A stretch of 5,017 nt of DNA from Elusimicrobia bacterium RIFOXYB2_FULL_49_7 (GTDB lineage Bacteria; Fibrobacterota; OXYB2-FULL-49-7), in contig MGVN01000139.1 of NCBI GenBank assembly GCA_001800515.1, forward strand, positions 1 to 5,017, read 5' to 3'. The notes under the pieces were generated by a model. That model worked only from the letters and a program-made list of their open reading frames with translations. It did not search any database and had not been told where the DNA came from. A program made the position numbers and the translations under genes. Positions 1-5,017 of the stretch are shown here, one piece after another. Each line of letters begins with the position of its first letter. Positions within the stretch are counted from its first letter, which is position 1.

Positions 1-841
1 TGGCGATGCCGTCACCGATGTGTTTGAGCACCTGGTTCCTGTATACCTCAAAGGCAAGGGTCACTTTCTCATTCCTCCCGTAGAAACGTATGAGGTCAGC
101 GGGGGGAAGATGGTACCCCGTCATGCCGATAAAACCGCTCTCATTTTTCAGTATCTCATCGATCCTGTAGAGGGAGAAACCATGTTCTTTCATCAGATAG
201 ATGATAAGGCCCGGATCGATATCTCCGCAGCTTCTGGCTGACATGATGCCTTCAAGGGGAGTGCAGCCGAGGCTTACGGTGAGGGGAGCGCGGCCCTTTA
301 TTGCGCACACCGTCGTGTGGTTATCCATGACGATCGAGATCACCCTGTCCTTTTTCTCGAACATACCGGCATGCGCACCGTGAAAGATGCCATGGTATCC
401 CCATTTCATGATAGCGCCATCGTCATAGAATTCACTGGCTATCGGATATGATCTCTCGCCGCGGGGCAGGGCTGAGAAGAGTGATGTCTCAAAAAAAGCG
501 AACAGGGGGGTATTCTTGAGTTCCCGAACGAACAGCGCAATAAGGTTGTTCACCGGAGGTACATACAAGGGAAAGTGACGGGCTGATCTGGCGTACTGCG
601 CGCTAAAACTCCCGGTTAATCTGACAGGCTTATGAAACGCGCTGCCTCCAAAACGGAGCCTGAACGCGACTGCCTCAAGTGGTTCGTTGCCCCGCAATTC
701 ACGAAGTATTCGCGTAAGCTGGCGTGTCAGCCTGGTGCGATCGAGTTCTTTGGAATATTCCCATTCATGCGCGCGGTCTTTCTTCGCCCCGAAAGCACGG
801 AATCTTGCTTTTTGTGCCGTAGGTTCAACTACGATGATCAT
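1..841 (-). CDS. Diverged acetate-kinase-like protein, probable pseudoenzyme (C-terminus beyond window)
   Basis: The reading frame is open for 280 codons from ATG at 841 and runs off the window edge. The fold assignment rests on acetate/propionate kinase motifs that align with the neighbouring kinase: GYHGIFH (148-154), TVCAI (177-181), TPLEG (194-198), CGDIDPG (205-211) and ESGFIGMTG (234-242). By length about a quarter of the protein is missing from view. Catalytic positions are heavily altered. The N-terminal NxGSSSxK motif is replaced by EPTAQKAR (6-13). The His of PxHN is Val98, the Asp of FDTAF is Glu118, and the Gly-rich HLGxG loop is gone (VMDNH, 171-175). The Arg of TRCGD is Ser204 with an Arg beside it. 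Arg61 (in FRLRFGG) and His150 are kept. It is probably non-catalytic, perhaps a partner or sensor subunit for the active kinase encoded just upstream; that role is inferred. The start is supported by AAGGAG seven bases upstream, inside the preceding gene. Confidence 0.85.
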   Translation of the reverse strand, partial: MIIVVEPTAQKARFRAFGAKKDRAHEWEYSKELDRTRLTRQLTRILRELRGNEPLEAVAFRLRFGGSAFHKPVRLTGSFSAQYARSARHFPLYVPPVNNLIALFVRELKNTPLFAFFETSLFSALPRGERSYPIASEFYDDGAIMKWGYHGIFHGAHAGMFEKKDRVISIVMDNHTTVCAIKGRAPLTVSLGCTPLEGIMSARSCGDIDPGLIIYLMKEHGFSLYRIDEILKNESGFIGMTGYHLPPADLIRFYGRNEKVTLAFEVYRNQVLKHIGDGIA

Positions 842-2054
842 CGCAGTACTCCTTGTATGTTTCGCGTGCTATCATTATTTCTTCATTGGTCGGTATGGCA
901 AGGACCCTTGTCTGAGAGCCTTTTCCTGTTATCTCCGCGTCTCCAGCTATGCTTGCATTGTTTTTATGTTCGTCGAGACTGATGCCGAAGCAGTCGAGCC
1001 CTTCGCAAATGCTTTGGCGGAGCGCAGGCATCTCTATGCCGAGAGTGTCGGTAAATACAAGGATATCCGCCTTGTGAAGCAGCAGAGAATAGTACGCTAT
1101 GTACTTGCGTACTCTTCTGACATACATGGAAAAGGTAAGGTTCGCTTTATCATCGGTGCAATACTGTTTCGCCACGTCCCTCATATCTGACGACGCGTTG
1201 AACACTCCGAGTATTCCGCTCTTATAGTTCAGTACTTTTTCCGCCTCTTCCGGCGACATATTGTTCTTCGCCATGACGTGAAAAAGCACGCCAATGTCGA
1301 GGTCACCGCAGCGGGTGTTCATCATCAGTCCTTCCAAAGGGGTAAACCCCATGGAGTTATTTAATGACTGCCCATTGCGTATAGCACAGACACTTGATCC
1401 CCCGCTCCCCAGATGGCAGCTGATTATTTTTTGCGTTGCGGCGTCTCTCGCGAGGAACTTGCACGACTCCTCCATGATGTAGCGGTGGGAGATCCCGTGG
1501 AAGCCGACTTTTCGGACGCCGTATTTTTTTACCATTGCTTCCGGCAGCGCGTAGGAGGCGAGTTCTTTCGGTATTGTTCTATGGAAAGCGGTATCAAAGA
1601 CCGCGTACTGGGGAGTCTTTCTGAACTCTTTGGCGCATACTGAAATAAGGTTCAGCGAGATGGTGTTGTGAATGGGCGCAAGACTTACTGTTTTTTTTAA
1701 TTTCGTAAGAGCCTTCTTGTCGATCCGCGTGGTTTTGTTGAAATACGCCCCCGGATGCACGTAGCGATGCGCAAAGCAGTCGTAACACAGTTCCGGATGC
1801 TTTTTCGATTCCCGTCCGAGCAGCGAAATAACGCTACGGAAGGCTGCCGCGTGATCAGGCATTTCTACGGTGACAGATTTTTTTCCTGTAGCGTCCCAGT
1901 AGTGGATAGCGGACGGCTCTCTGGTGTGCGTGCCTACGCGCACCGCTTCTCCTGCGGTAAGCTCTTTTCCGCCGGGCATACGTATGATGCGGTATTTGAG
2001 CGAAGAGCTTCCGCAATTGATGACAAGGATGTTTGCTTCGTTTTTATATTTCAT
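825..2054 (-). CDS. ackA: Acetate kinase (acetate/propionate kinase family)
   Basis: This 409-residue protein has the usual family length. The family interconverts acetate + ATP with acetyl phosphate + ADP in the cytosol, normally with phosphotransacetylase, which is not in this window. Visible motifs in order: INCGSSSLK (12-20, phosphate binding); HRYVHPG (96-102, with the substrate-site Arg97); APIHN (126-130); VFDTAFH (152-158, catalytic Asp154); GFHGISH (184-190, His186); TPLEG (238-242); TRCGD (247-251, catalytic Arg248); TNEE (389-392, Mg-binding Glu). Two deviations stand out. HLGNG reads HLGSG (214-218), and the usual GGIGEN adenine-site loop reads TDTLGIEM (335-342). It is therefore probably active but from a divergent branch, possibly with another acyl substrate or nucleotide. 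I chose ATG at 2054 because the family N-terminus starts there; an in-frame ATG at 2081 adds nine unlikely residues. It overlaps the M20 gene by 11 bases and the next gene by 17. Confidence 0.93.
   Translation of the reverse strand: MKYKNEANILVINCGSSSLKYRIIRMPGGKELTAGEAVRVGTHTREPSAIHYWDATGKKSVTVEMPDHAAAFRSVISLLGRESKKHPELCYDCFAHRYVHPGAYFNKTTRIDKKALTKLKKTVSLAPIHNTISLNLISVCAKEFRKTPQYAVFDTAFHRTIPKELASYALPEAMVKKYGVRKVGFHGISHRYIMEESCKFLARDAATQKIISCHLGSGGSSVCAIRNGQSLNNSMGFTPLEGLMMNTRCGDLDIGVLFHVMAKNNMSPEEAEKVLNYKSGILGVFNASSDMRDVAKQYCTDDKANLTFSMYVRRVRKYIAYYSLLLHKADILVFTDTLGIEMPALRQSICEGLDCFGISLDEHKNNASIAGDAEITGKGSQTRVLAIPTNEEIMIARETYKEYCDDHRS
849..854 (-). promoter_or_regulatory. Ribosome binding site inside the acetate kinase gene
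   Basis: AAGGAG on the minus strand lies seven bases before the ATG at 841. It is read within the last codons of the upstream kinase (Lys-Glu region). It fixes the start of the diverged kinase copy and indicates translational coupling across a 17-base gene overlap. Confidence 0.75.
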
Positions 2055-3243
2055 CTGATGTCCACCCGAATGTGGGCACACCGATATTCCTCTGTATCAT
2101 CATCGCCTGGCCGAACACCGCTTTTTTAACAACCTCAAAGCTTGCGGATTGAGACACTTCTTCGGGGAGCGTTTCAGCCTCTGGCCCGAATCCGAGGGTG
2201 GGTATCCCGAGTTCTCCGAAGGTATAGGAACCTGCGGTAATTGTCTTTTGCCAGTAACCGAGAGCAGCTTTAAACCCGTTATCCTTGAGCGCCTGATGGG
2301 AATTTAGGATAAAGGGATGTGACCCTTCAATGGTCCACGGTTTGATCTCTTTTTCCGAGACGATATTCGCTCCGGCAAAGGTTTTTATCTTCTGCATGGC
2401 GACCGCGGTCTGCACCATCACGCTCGGCTCGCTCTTGTATACCGATTTTGCTATCATCTTCGCGCGCTCAAGAATGTTTTCTTCCTGTTCTTCGGGAACA
2501 TAGGACCGGTCTACGATAACCCTGAACTCGTTGCGGTTATCGCGCGGTTGGGTTCCGCAGAAATGCACGTCCTTGATCTTCAGGCTGGAGTTGCCCAGAG
2601 AGTAATTCGACGGCAGCGACTGCGATACCGTCTCCAGTTCATGAATGAGGGGGAACATGGTGCCCAGCATATTGATGCCGCGGCTGGCGAGGAATCCGTC
2701 GCTCAAACGGACCTTCACGACGATCTCGTATTCCATCCTGCCCTTGTGTCCGAGATAGATGTTCATGTCGGTCGGCTCACAGAGAATGATGCCTTTGAGT
2801 TTTTTCAGCCTCTTCTTCAGATAATAATCGAAAAGGTATTTGACGCCGAACTCGCAGCATACGGACCGCGGTACGCCGCATACCAGAATGTCTCCGACCA
2901 GGGGAAGGAGAGATCGCTTGAGAGCCGCGGCGGTGTAAAGAGCGCTCATGATGCCGGGTTTGTAGTTGCACATGCCTTTCGACTCCGCTCCTGCGGGGGG
3001 ATAATCAACATGAAAGATGAGCGCGATATCCTGTCCCTGTGAATATCCCTTTATAACGCCGATCGTGTTATCGAACCGGTCGCTCGCACAACTGTCGAAG
3101 CCGAGCGTCTGCATTTCTTCCAGTATCAGCCTGTTGAAGTCACCGATACTCCTGCTGTTGACCTTGAAAGCATCCAGTTTCTTCCCGAACTGTTTCATTG
3201 GTTCGCACAGTCCGTCCACCTTCCCTTTGATAAGCTCCTTCAT
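2044..3243 (-). CDS. M20-family (YgeY-like) hydrolase homologue with degenerate metal site
   Basis: This is a 399-residue protein, the normal length for M20 amidohydrolases (ArgE/DapE/YgeY), which cleave amide bonds with a two-zinc centre. The YgeY-type relationship is seen in EPTDMNIYLGHKGRMEY (156-172), VIVDRSYVPEE (242-252), IKPW (300-303) and ELGIPTLGFGP (344-354). The HxD motif survives (His78, Asp80), as does Glu156. The bridging-metal Asp of the DMKGG motif is Asn93 (NYKPG). The Glu-Glu pair is Cys130-Glu131, losing the general base. The lid-domain His (HGSAP or SAHAS) is absent near 181-187, and the C-terminal metal His is replaced around Glu361. A classical two-zinc peptidase is therefore unlikely; it may bind a ligand or use altered chemistry. 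Its place directly before acetate kinase is unusual. ATG at 3243 is supported by GGAGG six bases upstream. Confidence 0.88.
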   Translation of the reverse strand: MKELIKGKVDGLCEPMKQFGKKLDAFKVNSRSIGDFNRLILEEMQTLGFDSCASDRFDNTIGVIKGYSQGQDIALIFHVDYPPAGAESKGMCNYKPGIMSALYTAAALKRSLLPLVGDILVCGVPRSVCCEFGVKYLFDYYLKKRLKKLKGIILCEPTDMNIYLGHKGRMEYEIVVKVRLSDGFLASRGINMLGTMFPLIHELETVSQSLPSNYSLGNSSLKIKDVHFCGTQPRDNRNEFRVIVDRSYVPEEQEENILERAKMIAKSVYKSEPSVMVQTAVAMQKIKTFAGANIVSEKEIKPWTIEGSHPFILNSHQALKDNGFKAALGYWQKTITAGSYTFGELGIPTLGFGPEAETLPEEVSQSASFEVVKKAVFGQAMMIQRNIGVPTFGWTSDEI

Positions 3244-3249
3244 GGCGCG

Positions 3250-3254
3250 CCTCC
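3250..3254 (-). promoter_or_regulatory. Ribosome binding site of the M20 gene
   Basis: GGAGG on the minus strand, six bases before ATG 3243, supports this start. It lies about where transcription would begin from the candidate -10 at 3261-3266, implying a very short leader. Confidence 0.7.
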
Positions 3255-3255
3255 A

Positions 3256-3295
3256 GTTAAGTTATATGAAACAATGTTAAGTAAATATAAACACT
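3256..3295. repeat. Two 20-base direct repeats with GTTAAG core, candidate operator
   Basis: GTTAAG occurs at 3256-3261 and 3276-3281, exactly 20 bases apart. The two 20-base units also share AAACA at matching positions (3268-3272 and 3288-3292), about 14 of 20 bases alike. They lie between the regulator and the M20 gene, overlapping the candidate core promoter. The same core and spacing recur upstream of the regulator (3904-3958), so both are proposed as binding sites of the XRE/cupin protein. The repeats are seen directly; the function is inferred. Confidence 0.55.
3261..3291 (-). promoter_or_regulatory. Candidate promoter of the M20-acetate kinase operon
   Basis: The minus strand has TTTATA (3291-3286) and TATAAC (3266-3261, five of six -10 matches) with a long 19-base spacer. 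An alternative is TTGCCA (3303-3298) with TAACAT (3279-3274), spacer 18. Neither is strong, but the 66-base gap is AT-rich and follows a possible terminator. The two GTTAAG repeats overlap these elements, which would suit repression. The exact promoter is uncertain. Confidence 0.4.
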
Positions 3296-3301
3296 TCTGG
3301 C

Positions 3302-3335
3302 AAAAAAAATTAGAAGGTGGGCGGCGTTACCACCC
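3302..3335 (-). terminator. Possible weak intrinsic terminator or attenuator after the regulator gene
   Basis: The end of the regulator gene can form GGTGG/CCACC (3334-3330 with 3320-3316) with a nine-base loop and an outer G-T pair. The stop codon follows, then eight T residues (3309-3302). The stem is short and five bases separate it from the T run, so termination would be partial at best. It could lower read-through from the regulator promoter into the operon. Confidence 0.35.
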
Positions 3336-3861
3336 AGATGGCTTCAGTTTCTTCTTGTCCAATGTTCTTGAACGAATGCGGAGTGCTGGAATTGAAATAA
3401 ATGCTGTCACCTTTTTTCAACACGTAGACCGCATCATTCAACGTGATCTCGAGCGTCCCTTTGATGACCAGAACGAATTCCTGCCCGAAATGTTTGTACA
3501 TCTGCGGCCCTGAAGACGCTTTTTCGTTGAGTTTGAACAGGAGCGGCTCCATCTGCTTGTTCGCATCAGGCGAGGTGAGGAGGTACAGGTTGATCCCTGA
3601 GCCGATCTCATCGAGATGTTTTCTTTCGTTGGAGCGGACTACGGGCGAATCACCGGCTTTCTGATTCTCTCCGATAAGGCTGCCTACGGTCGTGGAGAGA
3701 TGATTCGCGATGTTCTTGAGCGTATCGAGGGAGGGCAGTGCTTTCCCCGTCTCGATCTGGGAGAGAAAGCTCGGGCTGATGTTGAGATTTTTGGCAAGCG
3801 TGCGCAGGGTGATCCTTTTATCTTCGCGCAGCCTTTTGATGTTCACGCCTATTATTTTCAT
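3310..3861 (-). CDS. XRE-family transcription regulator with C-terminal cupin domain
   Basis: This is a 183-residue, complete two-domain regulator of the HTH_3 plus Cupin_2 type (PuuR-like architecture). The N-terminal helix-turn-helix spans about residues 5-59, with the recognition region SPSFLSQIETGKALPS (29-44). A linker runs to about 100. The cupin domain (105-180) keeps the first motif as HFGQEF (124-129), then IKGTLEI (133-139), and the second motif as KKGDSIYF with TPHSF (149-164); His124, Glu128 and His162 are the probable ligand- or metal-binding residues. Such proteins usually repress neighbouring catabolic genes and respond to a small molecule bound by the cupin. It lies 66 bases before the M20-kinase genes on the same strand and divergent from the DUF6496 gene, so control of the operon and of itself is likely. 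ATG 3861 follows GGAGG by four bases. The inducer cannot be told. Confidence 0.93.
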   Translation of the reverse strand: MKIIGVNIKRLREDKRITLRTLAKNLNISPSFLSQIETGKALPSLDTLKNIANHLSTTVGSLIGENQKAGDSPVVRSNERKHLDEIGSGINLYLLTSPDANKQMEPLLFKLNEKASSGPQMYKHFGQEFVLVIKGTLEITLNDAVYVLKKGDSIYFNSSTPHSFKNIGQEETEAIWVVTPPTF

Positions 3862-3865
3862 TTTT

Positions 3866-3870
3866 CCTCC
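3866..3870 (-). promoter_or_regulatory. Ribosome binding site of the regulator gene
   Basis: GGAGG on the minus strand, four bases before ATG 3861, close but usable. The predicted transcription start falls on or beside this site, so the leader would be only about ten bases. Confidence 0.7.
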
Positions 3871-3876
3871 GCTCTT

Positions 3877-3905
3877 AGTATAAACAAGAAAAAATGGAAT
3901 GTCAA
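3877..3905 (-). promoter_or_regulatory. Sigma-70-type promoter of the regulator gene
   Basis: The minus strand shows a perfect -35 TTGACA (3905-3900), a 17-base spacer and -10 TATACT (3882-3877, five of six). This is the best promoter in the window. The predicted start near 3870 lies next to the Shine-Dalgarno site. The first TTAAC repeat element (from 3904) touches the -35 box. Confidence 0.8.
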
Positions 3906-3958
3906 GTGAAAGTTAACGCCGGTAAGTGTGGGTTAACAGTGACAAAAAGAGGTTTAAC
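3904..3958. repeat. Three TTAAC elements at 20-base steps, candidate operator array
   Basis: GTTAAC is at 3912-3917 and 3932-3937, and GTTTAAC at 3952-3958, giving exact 20-base steps. The first two units share a longer pattern, AAGTG, three bases, GTTAAC (3904-3917 and 3924-3937); the third is degenerate. They sit between two divergent promoters, just upstream of the regulator -35 box and about 33 bases upstream of the -35 of the DUF6496 gene. The spacing is about two helical turns, so a protein could bind successive units on one face. The XRE/cupin regulator is the obvious candidate; this is inferred. Confidence 0.6.
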
Positions 3959-3990
3959 TCAACATTTTGTGAAGGAAAACGGAAGTGCAG

Positions 3991-4019
3991 TGGATAATGT
4001 TTTTGTTCTTTTCTATAAT
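3991..4019 (+). promoter_or_regulatory. Promoter of the DUF6496 gene
   Basis: -35 TGGATA (3991-3996, four of six), a 17-base spacer and a perfect -10 TATAAT (4014-4019). Transcription would start near 4026, leaving a leader of about 23 bases that contains the ribosome binding site. Confidence 0.7.
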
Positions 4020-4035
4020 AAAAAGAGACGGTCAA

Positions 4036-4041
4036 AGGAGG
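4036..4041 (+). promoter_or_regulatory. Strong ribosome binding site of the DUF6496 gene
   Basis: AGGAGG, in the longer context AAAGGAGGGTGA, lies seven bases before ATG 4049. It is close to a full anti-Shine-Dalgarno match and suggests high expression. Confidence 0.8.
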
Positions 4042-4048
4042 GTGAACT

Positions 4049-4237
4049 ATGGCAAAATACGGTACGGAAACAAAGAAGACAGTCGGTAAAGTGATGCACG
4101 AGTTTAAACACGGAGAATTAAAAAAGAGCCGCAAGGGAAAAGGCGGTAAGGTAAAAAGCAGGAAGCAGGCCATTGCGATCGGCCTTTCCGAAGCACGCAA
4201 AAAAGGCGCGAAAGTGCCGCCGAAAACGAAACGTTGA
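4049..4237 (+). CDS. Small basic DUF6496-type protein
   Basis: The protein has 62 residues and is extremely basic: 17 Lys and 4 Arg against 4 Glu. The pattern matches my memory of the DUF6496 family: a start MAKYGTETKKTVGKVMHEFK (1-20), a Gly/Lys/Arg linker (about 25-37), then SRKQAIAIGLSEARKKGAKV (37-56) and a basic tail. The family has no established function. The charge and size resemble small nucleic-acid-binding proteins, but that is inference. It has its own good promoter and strong ribosome binding site, is divergent from the XRE/cupin regulator, and shares the repeat-bearing intergenic region with it. No signal peptide or membrane segment is present. Whether it belongs functionally with the minus-strand operon is unknown; it may simply be an unrelated neighbour. 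Confidence 0.88.
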   Translation: MAKYGTETKKTVGKVMHEFKHGELKKSRKGKGGKVKSRKQAIAIGLSEARKKGAKVPPKTKR

Positions 4238-4264
4238 TCTGCAGGAAAGCCTGTGTTTTATACG

Positions 4265-4293
4265 TTGCTTCGCAGAGCATAAAAAGGTAGAAT
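4265..4293 (+). promoter_or_regulatory. Candidate promoter of the lipoprotein gene
   Basis: -35 TTGCTT (4265-4270, three of six), a 17-base spacer and -10 TAGAAT (4288-4293, five of six) lie in the 81-base gap after the DUF6496 gene. Transcription would start near 4300. It is moderate in quality; read-through from the upstream promoter is also possible because no good terminator is seen. Confidence 0.5.
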
Positions 4294-4318
4294 TAGGCAT
4301 GTTCAAGGAATACATCTG

Positions 4319-5017
4319 ATGAATATACGATGCCGGACAATTCTCTTGATCGCATTCTCATGCCTTGCTTTGGGAGGGTGCGCGCAATTTTCCCTAAAAA
4401 GCGCGTGGCGTGACCACGAGATCGTAATCGACGGTAAGGATACGGAATGGCAGGATCGTATGGTAAAACAGGGCAATGTGGCTTTCGGCGCGTCCAATGA
4501 CGGACAATTCCTGTACTTGTGCCTTGCGGTCACTGACAAGAAATCAAAAGCGCAGCTTATGGGATTGTTCAGGCAGAGTTTCTGCGTCTGGTTCGATCCT
4601 GAAGGGAAACGCAAAAAGGCACTCGGCGTACGCTTTACGAACGAGTCGCCGATGATGGACGAGTCTCTTGCACGCAAGATAAAGCAGATAACAACTCCTA
4701 CTTTTCAGCTCATTGCGAACGAAATGATGAGTAACCTCATCATCGAAGTGGAACGCCGCGAGTATCCTGTCGCACTATTATCGGACGCCCCGGGTATCGA
4801 CGTGGCTGCAGCCATATCGATGAACGGAAGAAAGCTCGTTTATGAAATGAAGGTGCCTCTTGGCAGAAGTGAAGCGCATCCCTTTGCCATTGGCGCTCTG
4901 CAGGGAAAGCCGGTAAGCATCGGAGTGGAAGCGACGCCGATTGACTGGGGGTTTCTCTACGCCGAGCAGGCAAAGATAATGTATGGTTCGGGCGGGGGCG
5001 GGCAGGGCAGGCGCTCC
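4319..5017 (+). CDS. Lipoprotein with CBM9/DOMON-like N-terminal domain (C-terminus beyond window)
   Basis: The frame is open for 233 codons to the window end. Residues 1-20 form a lipoprotein signal peptide: Arg residues near the start, a hydrophobic stretch (8-18) and lipobox LGGC with Cys21 as the lipidation site. Ala at the next position, not Asp, would favour the outer membrane under the E. coli sorting rule. The mature part begins with IVIDGKDTEWQ (35-45), an opening typical of CBM9/DOMON-like beta-sandwich domains, followed by FGASNDGQFLYLCLAVTD (56-73) and WFDPEGKRKKALGVRF (91-106). These domains often bind sugars or redox cofactors; the ligand here is unknown. A Gly-rich stretch (GSGGGGQG, 223-230) near the edge may be a linker or disordered tail. 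AAGGAA eight bases upstream supports ATG 4319; the ATG at 4299 stops after six codons. Confidence 0.85.
   Translation, partial: MNIRCRTILLIAFSCLALGGCAQFSLKSAWRDHEIVIDGKDTEWQDRMVKQGNVAFGASNDGQFLYLCLAVTDKKSKAQLMGLFRQSFCVWFDPEGKRKKALGVRFTNESPMMDESLARKIKQITTPTFQLIANEMMSNLIIEVERREYPVALLSDAPGIDVAAAISMNGRKLVYEMKVPLGRSEAHPFAIGALQGKPVSIGVEATPIDWGFLYAEQAKIMYGSGGGGQGRRS

Noticed and set aside
687..1190. 167-codon plus-strand open frame over the end of the acetate kinase gene and the start of its paralogue
   Set aside because: Antisense to two clearly homologous genes; no family motif or convincing ribosome binding site.
2055..2081. Earlier in-frame ATG (2081) for acetate kinase
   Set aside because: It would add nine residues absent from the family and enlarge the overlap with the M20 gene; ATG 2054 fits the normal N-terminus.
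2548..3042. 164-codon plus-strand open frame over the M20 gene
   Set aside because: Shadow of a well-supported gene in the opposite strand; the composition mirrors the complementary codons and no domain is recognisable.
4004..4025. AT-only inverted repeat (CTTTT/AAAAG) around the -10 box
   Set aside because: Weak stem explained by AT-rich promoter composition.
3913..4200. 95-codon minus-strand open frame across the intergenic region and the DUF6496 gene
   Set aside because: It covers promoter elements and a recognised gene on the other strand; its hydrophobic look comes from reading Lys-rich codons in reverse.
4242..4259. CAGG/CCTG hairpin followed by GTTTTA after the DUF6496 gene
   Set aside because: Only four pairs and a short T run; too weak to call a terminator.
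4303..4677. 124-codon minus-strand open frame opposite the lipoprotein gene
   Set aside because: The plus-strand gene has a signal peptide, lipobox and domain motifs; the antisense frame has none.

Overview
The window looks like bacterial chromosome, densely coded, with sigma-70-type promoters and good Shine-Dalgarno sites. A lipobox-bearing lipoprotein suggests a Gram-negative cell envelope, and the acetate kinase suggests fermentative or anaerobic energy metabolism. No rRNA, tRNA, mobile element or CRISPR array was seen. The lineage cannot be fixed from the sequence; an uncultured, anaerobic Gram-negative phylum is only a guess.

Left three quarters (1-3861, minus strand): a compact gene set read right to left. 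It holds an XRE/cupin transcription regulator (3861-3310), an M20-family hydrolase resembling the YgeY branch (3243-2044), an acetate kinase (2054-825), and a second, strongly diverged acetate-kinase-like protein (841 to beyond position 1). The last three genes overlap by 11 and 17 bases, so they are almost certainly co-transcribed and translationally coupled. Two of the three 'enzymes' have lost catalytic residues. The M20 protein has lost the bridging metal Asp, the general-base Glu, the lid His and the C-terminal metal His. The second acetate kinase has lost its N-terminal phosphate-binding motif, several active-site residues and its Gly-rich loop. The first acetate kinase keeps most catalytic residues but has a non-standard nucleotide loop.

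Middle (3862-4048): a 187-base divergent intergenic region with a near-consensus promoter on each strand. It also holds three TTAAC-core elements spaced exactly 20 bases apart. Two related GTTAAG elements, again exactly 20 bases apart, lie between the regulator and the M20 gene. The shared spacing and core make these good operator candidates for the XRE/cupin protein, so the regulator may control both itself and the M20-kinase operon.

Right quarter (4049-5017, plus strand): a small, very basic DUF6496-type protein (4049-4237), then its own promoter and the first 233 codons of a lipoprotein with a CBM9/DOMON-like beta-sandwich start (4319 to beyond the end).

The most interesting object is the regulator / degenerate M20 / acetate kinase / degenerate acetate kinase cassette, which may be an undescribed small-molecule-responsive metabolic or sensory unit. 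The residue-level readings come from manual alignment to remembered family motifs, not from a database search.
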